The notes beneath the pieces were generated by a model. The model ran no database searches and was not told the DNA's origin. It saw nothing but the letters and a program-made list of their open reading frames with translations. A stretch of DNA of 64,000 bases from Gammaproteobacteria bacterium. Its GTDB lineage: Bacteria; Pseudomonadota; Gammaproteobacteria; Steroidobacterales; JABDKV01. The stretch covers positions 62,001 to 126,000 of the forward strand of contig JABDJB010000056.1 of NCBI GenBank assembly GCA_013003425.1, read 5' to 3'. The stretch's first letter is position 1; the number at the start of each line of letters is the position of its first letter. The position numbers and the translations under genes are program-made. Positions 51,934 through 59,053 of this stretch are shown in pieces.

Positions 51934-52371
51934 TCAGTCCAGCGAGTCGATCGCTGCCAGGATCTCTTTTTTCGCTTGCTCGATCGCCGCATCGATAGCC
52001 GCCAGGCTGTCAGCTGAGCCGGCCAGCGTCGCCCAGTTTTGCTGCCATACCAGGTAGAGCTCTGCAGCAGATTCCTGCACCGCGGCCGGCATGGGGTAGG
52101 CCAGGTCCCGTATTGCGATTACGTGGGTCCAGCCCACCCGCGGGTTGCCGCGCTCGTCATCCATATCGTAATGGCTGAGCAACACGACCTGCTGCAGTCC
52201 GGCGATTTCCTGCATTAGCTGAAAACCGGCGCTGCGGACATTGCGATTGGCTTCAGTCTGTTCATTGCGCCAGGTGTTGTACCCGAGGCTGCTGATAGCC
52301 ACCACCAGGCTGATCAGCGCGACGGCATTGCGCCGCAGTTGTTCGCGGATTGATGCATCCCTGTCAGACAC
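51934..52371 (-). CDS. single-pass membrane protein of unknown function
   Basis: A 145-residue protein with one N-terminal hydrophobic segment (ALISLVVAISSLGYN) and a long, mostly helical C-terminal part (AELYLVWQQNWATLAG, AIEQAKKEILAAIDSLD) likely to lie outside the cytoplasm. It has no recognised domain. It is separated by 9 bp from the next gene on the same strand, so the two form an operon. It sits 2 bp from the convergent dockerin-like gene. Confidence 0.6.
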   Translation of the reverse strand: MSDRDASIREQLRRNAVALISLVVAISSLGYNTWRNEQTEANRNVRSAGFQLMQEIAGLQQVVLLSHYDMDDERGNPRVGWTHVIAIRDLAYPMPAAVQESAAELYLVWQQNWATLAGSADSLAAIDAAIEQAKKEILAAIDSLD

Positions 52372-52380
52372 GTCGGTCTC

Positions 52381-52752
52381 CTAGAGCAGTGGCAGCGTGT
52401 AGAGCGCAGCGCCAAACACAAACAGCACAAAAAAGGACAGCGATGCCGCACTCTTGTTGAAGAAAACCAGCTGCTGTGCAGCACGCAGCGCCCACACGAC
52501 GGCAATCCCGCCCGTCACGACGCGGCCAAGATCAGTGCCCGCCATCGCGTCAGCGTAGGCAATGGATATCCATGCGAACAGGATGAATACCGTGGTAAGC
52601 GTGAGGTTCATCACCTGCATGACAGCACGATTGATCGGGCTGAGTTTCGGCAGCTGCTCTTTCCAGTTGAAAAGGCGCCAGAACGCCAGGTGAAATATTG
52701 CGAAACCTGCCGTGTAGATGCCGCCGGCAAAAAGCCATTGTTGAGCTGTCAC
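52381..52752 (-). CDS. four-helix membrane protein of unknown function
   Basis: A 123-residue integral membrane protein with four hydrophobic segments (about 6-28, 45-65, 75-92 and 100-122). It starts with ATG at 52752. No family is recognised with confidence. Followed 9 bp later by a second membrane-protein gene, with which it is likely cotranscribed and may form a small complex. Confidence 0.6.
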   Translation of the reverse strand: MTAQQWLFAGGIYTAGFAIFHLAFWRLFNWKEQLPKLSPINRAVMQVMNLTLTTVFILFAWISIAYADAMAGTDLGRVVTGGIAVVWALRAAQQLVFFNKSAASLSFFVLFVFGAALYTLPLL

Positions 52753-52797
52753 AATCTTCTCCGCTACGATGCCATTCTAGTCCAGACCACAGTAATT

Positions 52798-53919
52798 ATG
52801 ACGCACGCTATTGCCGTATTGGGTGCCGGGATGGTTGGTCGCGCCATCGTGGCTGACCTGTGCCCCGAATTCGATGTTACCGCCGTCGACGCCGATGCCG
52901 AGCGGTTGGCGCTGCTCGAGCGCCACTATGCCGTACCAGCCCACCAGGCGGACCTGTCGCAGCCGGCAATTGTGAGTGAGATTGCCGGGCAGGCCGACCT
53001 GGTTGTCTGTGCCGTGCCGGGATTCCTGGGCTACGATGCGCTGGCCGCCGTCATTGCCAGTGGCACCAATGTTGTTGATATTTCTTTTTTCAATGACGAT
53101 CCGTTCAAACTGGACGAACTGGCAAAAACCAATAGCGTGATTGCCATAACCGATTGCGGCGTTGCGCCCGGCATGCCAAACATGATTGCCGGCTATCATG
53201 ATGCAAATATGCAGGTCGATCGCTTCGAGTACGTAGTTGGGGGGCTGCCCGTCGAGCGCAAGTGGCCGTACGAGTACAAAGCGCCGTTTTCGCCGATCGA
53301 TGTGATGGAAGAGTATGTGCGTCCGGCGCGGCTGCGGGAAAATGGAAAAATTGTGACTCGCCCGGCGCTGTCCGACGCCGAGTTGCTCGACATCGAGCCG
53401 GTCGGTCAGCTCGAAGCATTCAATACCGACGGACTGCGCACCTTGCTGCAGACAACGGCCATCCCCGAAATGCGCGAACGCACGCTGCGCTACCCTGGTC
53501 ATATCGAACTGATGCGGGTGTTGCGTGAAAGCGGGTTCTTTTCAACGACACCGGTTGTGGTAAAGGGCCAGAGCATCGCGCCGCGCGATCTGACTGCCGC
53601 GCTGTTGTTCCCGCTGTGGCAGCCGGAGCCGGGTGAACGGGCGTTCACGGTGATGGTTATAGACGTGGAAGGAACAGCGGAAGGCAACAACGTCAGTTAC
53701 CGCTATCACCTTTATGATGAAGACGACGCTGCCACGGGACTCAGCTCGATGGCGCGCACGACAGGGTTCACCGCAACTGCTGCGGCCCGGCTGGTGCTGC
53801 AGGGGCACTACACCCGGACCGGCATCTCGCCGCCGGAGTATCTGGGCGCGGCGCCAGGCTGTCTTGATCGCATTCTGGCGATGCTTGCCGAGCGCAACGT
53901 AATTTACCGGCGTAGTTGA
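52798..53919 (+). CDS. saccharopine dehydrogenase-like / lysine 6-dehydrogenase-like oxidoreductase
   Basis: A 373-residue Rossmann-fold protein. The NAD(P)-binding motif VLGAGMVGRAIVADL lies right at the N-terminus, followed by ADLVVCAVPGF. The C-terminal catalytic half has ITDCGVAPGMPNMIAGY and GGLPVERKWPYEYKAPFSP. The layout is that of saccharopine dehydrogenase C-terminal and lysine 6-dehydrogenase-like enzymes acting on amino acids. The start at 52798 is the ATG that begins the Rossmann motif; a longer upstream frame overlaps the divergent membrane-protein gene. Substrate undetermined. Confidence 0.82.
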   Translation: MTHAIAVLGAGMVGRAIVADLCPEFDVTAVDADAERLALLERHYAVPAHQADLSQPAIVSEIAGQADLVVCAVPGFLGYDALAAVIASGTNVVDISFFNDDPFKLDELAKTNSVIAITDCGVAPGMPNMIAGYHDANMQVDRFEYVVGGLPVERKWPYEYKAPFSPIDVMEEYVRPARLRENGKIVTRPALSDAELLDIEPVGQLEAFNTDGLRTLLQTTAIPEMRERTLRYPGHIELMRVLRESGFFSTTPVVVKGQSIAPRDLTAALLFPLWQPEPGERAFTVMVIDVEGTAEGNNVSYRYHLYDEDDAATGLSSMARTTGFTATAAARLVLQGHYTRTGISPPEYLGAAPGCLDRILAMLAERNVIYRRS

Positions 53920-53974
53920 AGCCGGCTGTGGCGGCACTGCTAGAATGCTCACGCCGAATAACTGAAGGAGCAGC

Positions 53975-55366
53975 ATGAAGCCGACGATCACTTTCCATGG
54001 CGGTGCCGGTACCGTGACCGGCTCGAAGTACCTGCTCGATACCGGCAAGACCCGCGTTTTAATTGACGCAGGAATGTTCCAGGGGCTGAAAAAACTTCGG
54101 CTGATGAACTGGCGTGAACCGCCGTTTGATATCGACAGGATCGATGCGGTGCTGCTGACCCACGCCCATATCGATCATGGTGGCTACCTGCCGCGACTGA
54201 CCCGGCTGGGCTACTCGAATCCTGTTTATATTACGCCGGCATCCATGGACCTTGCTTTTTTGCTGCTGAAGGATGCAGCGAAGATCCAGGAGGAAGATGC
54301 CGCCTACGCCAACCGCAAGGGATACAGTAAGCACCGCCCGGCGCTGCCGTTGTACACGGCCGAAGATGCCGAGGCGGCCTGCGCGCTGATGCAGCCGGTG
54401 AAGTTTGGCGACTGGCTCGAAGTCAGTGACGATGTCAGGGCCCGTTTTCTTAATATGGGTCACATACTCGGTTCGGCCATGATCCAGCTGGAAATTGCCA
54501 ACGGCAAAAAGCCGACCCGGATTGTATTCAGTGGCGATGTCGGCCGTTACGACGTGCCGCTGCATTCGAACCCCGACCCGCTGCCGTCCTGTGACTACCT
54601 GGTGGTCGAGTCGACTTATGGCGATCGCGATCACAATCACGCCCCGGTCGAGGAGCAGATACGCGACGCCCTGATCCGCTGCATCGAGCGTGGTGGCACG
54701 ATATTGATACCGTCGTTTGCGGTCGGTCGAACGCAGCTGATTACTTTTACGCTGCGCCAGCTGATCAGGGAGGGACGGCTGCCGGACGTACCGATTCATA
54801 TTGACAGCCCGATGGCAATTGATGCCACAAAGCTGTACAGCAAGCACATCAAGGATCTGTCGCTGGATGGATCACTGACCGAGGATGGCCGTAGCCGTCT
54901 GTTTCCGGACAATGTGCATTTCTCACGTACCGTCCGCGATTCAAAGGCGCTGAACAAGATGCGTGGCCCGCGTGTGGTCGTTTCGGCAAGTGGCATGCTT
55001 ACTGCAGGTCGCGTACTGCATCATCTGAAGCGCCTTTTGCCCGATCCAAAAAACCTGGTGATGCTTGTTGGCTACCAGGCCGCCGGCACCCGTGGCCGCA
55101 AGATGATGGAAGGCGGCAAGACGATAAAGGTGCATGGTGAACACGTTCCGGTGCGCGCCGAATTCATTCCGCTGGGCGGGCTGTCCGCGCACGCCGACCG
55201 CGGCGAACTGTTGCGCTGGATCCGGTCCGGCAAAGAACAGCCCGAAACAGTTTTTGTAACCCACGGTGAGGAAGATTCACAGGAGGCATTCGCCGGTCTG
55301 CTGCGCAGGGAGCTGGGCTGCACTGCCTGTACGCCGGAGCTGGACGAGTCTTTCGAGCTGGAATGA
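53975..55366 (+). CDS. MBL-fold beta-CASP RNA nuclease
   Basis: A 463-residue metallo-beta-lactamase/beta-CASP nuclease. The zinc motif LTHAHIDHGGYLP gives His63, His65, Asp67 and His68. GHILGSAMI and GDVGRYDVPL belong to the MBL core. The beta-CASP region has VVESTYGDRDHN, IPSFAVGRTQ and SASGMLTAGRVLHH, ending in PLGGLSAHADRGELLRWI. This resembles the bacterial RNA-processing exonucleases related to CPSF73/archaeal homologues but without KH domains. AAGGAG precedes the ATG. AlaX follows after 4 bp, so cotranscription is likely. Confidence 0.9.
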   Translation: MKPTITFHGGAGTVTGSKYLLDTGKTRVLIDAGMFQGLKKLRLMNWREPPFDIDRIDAVLLTHAHIDHGGYLPRLTRLGYSNPVYITPASMDLAFLLLKDAAKIQEEDAAYANRKGYSKHRPALPLYTAEDAEAACALMQPVKFGDWLEVSDDVRARFLNMGHILGSAMIQLEIANGKKPTRIVFSGDVGRYDVPLHSNPDPLPSCDYLVVESTYGDRDHNHAPVEEQIRDALIRCIERGGTILIPSFAVGRTQLITFTLRQLIREGRLPDVPIHIDSPMAIDATKLYSKHIKDLSLDGSLTEDGRSRLFPDNVHFSRTVRDSKALNKMRGPRVVVSASGMLTAGRVLHHLKRLLPDPKNLVMLVGYQAAGTRGRKMMEGGKTIKVHGEHVPVRAEFIPLGGLSAHADRGELLRWIRSGKEQPETVFVTHGEEDSQEAFAGLLRRELGCTACTPELDESFELE

Positions 55367-55370
55367 AGCC

Positions 55371-56075
55371 ATGACCGATGAACTGTTTCGCGACGATGCT
55401 TATCTGAAGTCATGCAGCGCAACAGTAGTCGCGGCAGGCGAAGCGGGCATCGTGCTGGACCGTACGGTGTTCTACCCGACCGGCGGTGGCCAGCCCGGCG
55501 ACAGCGGCCGGTTGGAATTGCCCGACGGTACATCGTTGACGATCACCGGCACGCGCAAAGGGGACGAGGGCATTGTCCATGAGACAGATACCGGCGCTGA
55601 CATGCCGCCGGTGGGCACAGCGGTCACTGCCGTTATCGACTGGGATCGTCGCTATGCACACATGCGGATGCACACCGGGCTGCACCTGCTTGGCGCAGTG
55701 CTGCGGTTTGGTGTGACCGGCGGTTCCATCAGTGCCGGCCGGAGCCGGCTGGACTTTGACATGCAGGACCCGGTCGACAAGCCGGCAGTTGCAAAAGAAC
55801 TGAATGAACTCATCGCGGCCGATCATCCGGTGTTGACCCGCTGGATAACGGATGCGGAACTTGCCGCGCAGCCGGAATTAATCCGCACCATGTCAGTCCA
55901 GCCGCCGCGTGGCGCAGGCCGGGTGCGGCTGCTGGAGATTCCCGGGGTCGATCTGCAGCCTTGCGGTGGCACGCACGTATCCCGCACCGGGGAAATCGGC
56001 CGGCTGCGTCTGGGCAAGGTCCAGAAAAAAGGCGCGCGCAATCGCCGCGTCAATATCCTGTTCGATCCGGACTGA
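55371..56075 (+). CDS. alaX: AlaX-type alanyl-tRNA editing protein
   Basis: A 234-residue free-standing editing domain that removes Ser or Gly from mischarged tRNA-Ala. The metal site consists of His101 and His105 in MHTGLHLLGA and Cys198 and His202 in QPCGGTHVSRTGEIG. FYPTGGGQPGDSG near the N-terminus is the second family hallmark. The start at 55371 follows the nuclease stop by 4 bp; a longer reading frame would overlap that gene. Confidence 0.9.
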   Translation: MTDELFRDDAYLKSCSATVVAAGEAGIVLDRTVFYPTGGGQPGDSGRLELPDGTSLTITGTRKGDEGIVHETDTGADMPPVGTAVTAVIDWDRRYAHMRMHTGLHLLGAVLRFGVTGGSISAGRSRLDFDMQDPVDKPAVAKELNELIAADHPVLTRWITDAELAAQPELIRTMSVQPPRGAGRVRLLEIPGVDLQPCGGTHVSRTGEIGRLRLGKVQKKGARNRRVNILFDPD

Positions 56076-56129
56076 CCGTCCCTTGCGCCACGGTATATGG
56101 CGCTATGAGGGTTCAAAGCCCCGGCGGTT

Positions 56130-56158
56130 TTGGCAAAACGACCCCTGCTCTTTACAAT
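56130..56158 (+). promoter_or_regulatory. sigma-70 promoter of the choice-of-anchor B gene
   Basis: TTGGCA (56130-56135) and TACAAT (56153-56158) with the optimal 17-bp spacer. Each hexamer matches the consensus at five of six positions. It lies 62 bp before the start codon. Confidence 0.65.
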
Positions 56159-56220
56159 GCAGAGACCGGCAGCACTCTTGTGCATCGCAATACAATGATC
56201 AGCCGGATCCTGGGGGATAC

Positions 56221-58896
56221 ATGAAAATCTGTCGCGGGCGAATCGGCCTGAAATCACTGCTGGCTGCGGCAGTTGCTGTCCTGACGGTGGCGGGGGCCTG
56301 GGCATGCCCGGTGCCGCAGGGCGCTGATTCTGCCTATCACACGCTGTCCCGGCTGGTGCAAAAAGCACCGCGGCTGGGCGTGGCCAGCACGGCCGGGCCT
56401 GCGACCCGCCGTGATCCGGCGAACGCATCGGCCTGCGAAGGCGGTATCGCCGATATCTATCCGTGCAGCAATGTCGATTTGCTGTCACACCTGCCGCTGA
56501 GTGCGATCGGCGGCGGCGAGGGCAGCGACATCTGGGGCTGGACAGATCCGCAAACAGGCAAGGAATACGCGCTGATTGGCAAGACCAACGGTACCGCGTT
56601 TGTCGATATCAGTGACCCGGAGAATGCCCAATACCTTGGCATGCTGCCGGCCTATACCAGCAGTTCGCCGTGGCGTGACCTGAAGACTTACAGTGACCAC
56701 GTTTACATCGTAAGCGAGGCCGTCGGGCACGGGCTGCAGGTGTTTGACCTTACTCAGCTACGGACCGTCACCACGCCGCAGGTATTCGCCGCTACCTCGC
56801 ACTACGCCGGATTCGGCTCCGCTCACAACATTGCGATAAATGAACAAAGCGGATTCGCCTACGCAGTGGGTACCCGTAATTCAGAAGACGGTTGTGGCGG
56901 TGGACTGCACATGATGGATCTCAGCCGGCCCGGCGCGCCCGAGTTTGCCGGATGTTATGCCGGCGACGGCTACACGCATGATGCGCAGTGCGTCACCTAC
57001 AGCGGCCCTGATACCGCCTACCAGGGCAGCGAGATTTGCTTCAATTACAACGAAGATACGTTGACTATCGTTGACGTCAGCAACAAGGCGGCGCCTGCGC
57101 TGCTTGCCCGCATGCCATACAGCGGCTCGAGTTACACCCACCAGGGGTGGCTGACCGATGACCAGGTGTTCCTGCTGCTGGACGACGAGGGCGATGAATT
57201 ATCGTTCGGTCACAATACGCGCACATATATCTGGGATGTGAGCGATCTCGATAACCCGCAGGTGCTCGGCAGCTACCTCGCGCCGACCCCTGCTATAGAC
57301 CACAACCTTTACATCAAGGGTGATTTTGCCTACCAGGCCAACTATCGTGCCGGTCTGCGCATCATCGACCTGACAAATATTGCTGCGGGCAGTCTGGTGC
57401 AGAACGGGTTTTTCGATATCTATCCAAACAATGACTCTGCCGACTTTAACGGCTCCTGGAGCGTTTACCCGTATTTCGACAGCGGCGTAGTCATCATGAG
57501 TGGTATCGAGCAGGGGTTGTTCGTGTTGCAGCCGACGGCGCTCGAGCCAGGCTTTATGCTCAGCGCCAGCCAGGACAACCTGGCCGTTTGCGGCGATGGC
57601 AAGAGCAGTGCGTTTATCGCGGTGGATCCGGTGGGCAGCTATACCGGCGAGGTGGCGCTGGCCGCTTCCGGTGCGCCCGCTGGTGCCACCATCAGCTTTA
57701 CCCCACAGCTGGTTTCACCGCCGGCCAACTCGATCGTTTCCGCGAGCGTTGCCGGCGCTGCCGCGGGAGTCTATCCGATCACCATAACCGGTCAGGATGG
57801 CGCGCTGCAGTTCGACCAGCCATTGACGCTCGAGGTATCGCAGGTCAGCCCGGAGCAGCCGCAGCTGTTACTGCCGACCAGCGGTGCGTCGGGAATCTCG
57901 GGTATCCAGACGCTGTACTGGAGTGCCAGCGAAGGAGCCTTCAGCTACGATCTGCAAGTCGCTACAGACACCGGCTTCAACGACATTGTTCTTTCCGTTG
58001 CCGGCACCCGGCAGAGATATTTCACTCCGCCGGAGGCATTGGCCGACAATGCAACGTACTTCTGGCGCGTGACTGCAAACAACGCCTGCGGATCCATCAC
58101 CTCGGCCACCGGCAGTTTTGCCACCACTGGTTCGTCATGCGCGTTATACACAAGCAATGATGTGCCGATAGACATACCTGGCGCGTCAACCGGAACCGTA
58201 GTCTCGACAATCTCAAGCGATGCGGCCGGAACTGTGGTCGACGTAAACGTTGTTGGCGTGCAGCTGACTCACACCTGGATTAATGACATCGACCTGCGTC
58301 TGGAAGGCCCGGTGACGTCCGGTACCAGCCGTCATCCGGAACGACCCAGTGTGCTGATCATGGCGCAGATCTGCAATAACGAGGACAACCTCGACGTAAG
58401 CTTTGACGACGAAGCTGCGCCAGGCCCGCTGCCGTGTCCGCCAACCGACGGTGGAACTTATCAGCCCACCAATCCGCTGGCCGCATTTGACGGTTCCAGC
58501 GGCACTGGCGACTGGAATCTGCTCGTAACCGACAATTTTGTTTCCGATGGCGGTGCACTCGACGCCTGGGCACTGGAAATATGCACCGCGCCCGATGCGC
58601 TCATCCTGGATCTCGATAACGACACGGTCGATGACCGCATTGATAACTGCACGGAAGTTTCCAACCCGGCGCAGCGTGACACCGATAACGATGGATTCGG
58701 CAACATGTGTGATGGTGATTTCAACAACGACGGTATTGTCGATCTGATCGACGTTGCAATCATGCGTGCGGATTTCCTGCTCAGCGGCGACCTGGTAACG
58801 GACCTGAACGGAGACAGCGTGGTTGATCTGGCCGATATCGCGATGTTGCGGCTGACGTTTCTCGCAGCGCCCGGCCCGAGTGCCACGGCACAGTAG
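56221..58896 (+). CDS. choice-of-anchor B secreted protein with P-domain and dockerin-like tail
   Basis: An 891-residue secreted protein. A signal peptide (ending AGAWA, about residue 27) is followed by a choice-of-anchor B region with LVIVD-type repeats (GTAFVDISDPENAQYLG, LTIVDVSNKAAPALLARMPY, YIWDVSDLDNPQVLGSY). Next are Ig/fibronectin-like strands (SPEQPQLLLPTSG), a proprotein-convertase P-domain (LTHTWINDIDLRLEGPV, SGTGDWNLLVTD) and a thrombospondin-type/dockerin stretch (DTDNDGFGNMCDGDFNND, DLNGDSVVDLADIAM). The tail LAAPGPSATAQ parallels the protein at 51.4 kb. GGGGG precedes the ATG. Likely surface attached; function unknown. The stop codon TAG lies at the start of a REP repeat. Confidence 0.85.
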   Translation: MKICRGRIGLKSLLAAAVAVLTVAGAWACPVPQGADSAYHTLSRLVQKAPRLGVASTAGPATRRDPANASACEGGIADIYPCSNVDLLSHLPLSAIGGGEGSDIWGWTDPQTGKEYALIGKTNGTAFVDISDPENAQYLGMLPAYTSSSPWRDLKTYSDHVYIVSEAVGHGLQVFDLTQLRTVTTPQVFAATSHYAGFGSAHNIAINEQSGFAYAVGTRNSEDGCGGGLHMMDLSRPGAPEFAGCYAGDGYTHDAQCVTYSGPDTAYQGSEICFNYNEDTLTIVDVSNKAAPALLARMPYSGSSYTHQGWLTDDQVFLLLDDEGDELSFGHNTRTYIWDVSDLDNPQVLGSYLAPTPAIDHNLYIKGDFAYQANYRAGLRIIDLTNIAAGSLVQNGFFDIYPNNDSADFNGSWSVYPYFDSGVVIMSGIEQGLFVLQPTALEPGFMLSASQDNLAVCGDGKSSAFIAVDPVGSYTGEVALAASGAPAGATISFTPQLVSPPANSIVSASVAGAAAGVYPITITGQDGALQFDQPLTLEVSQVSPEQPQLLLPTSGASGISGIQTLYWSASEGAFSYDLQVATDTGFNDIVLSVAGTRQRYFTPPEALADNATYFWRVTANNACGSITSATGSFATTGSSCALYTSNDVPIDIPGASTGTVVSTISSDAAGTVVDVNVVGVQLTHTWINDIDLRLEGPVTSGTSRHPERPSVLIMAQICNNEDNLDVSFDDEAAPGPLPCPPTDGGTYQPTNPLAAFDGSSGTGDWNLLVTDNFVSDGGALDAWALEICTAPDALILDLDNDTVDDRIDNCTEVSNPAQRDTDNDGFGNMCDGDFNNDGIVDLIDVAIMRADFLLSGDLVTDLNGDSVVDLADIAMLRLTFLAAPGPSATAQ

Positions 58897-58999
58897 GAGC
58901 GACCCGTGGGAGCGGCTTCCAGCCGCGACAGCTTGCGACCATGTTTCCTGTAGGAGCGGCTTCAGGACGGACTCGATGGAGCCGACCGTCGCGGCTGAG
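58893..58999 (+). repeat. REP-like repeat cluster, degenerate
   Basis: Three related copies of the GTAGGAGCGGCTTC element (58893, 58906 and 58950), the middle one with its palindromic partner CAGCCGCGAC, and an inverted GTCGCGGCTGAGG end at 58988-58999. The first copy begins at the stop codon of the choice-of-anchor B gene. Same element as at 13.3 kb but more decayed. Confidence 0.75.
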
Positions 59000-59022
59000 G
59001 GTGGATTGGCAGGGTAAAAGCA

Positions 59023-59047
59023 GTCGAACCGGCCGGACCGGTTCGAC
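59023..59047. terminator. bidirectional terminator between convergent genes
   Basis: Perfect 10-bp stem GTCGAACCGG with a 5-base loop. It is followed by AATTGTTT on the plus strand and by TGCTTTTA on the minus strand. It lies between the choice-of-anchor B gene (plus) and the GGDEF-EAL gene (minus). Confidence 0.65.
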
Positions 59048-59053
59048 AATTGT

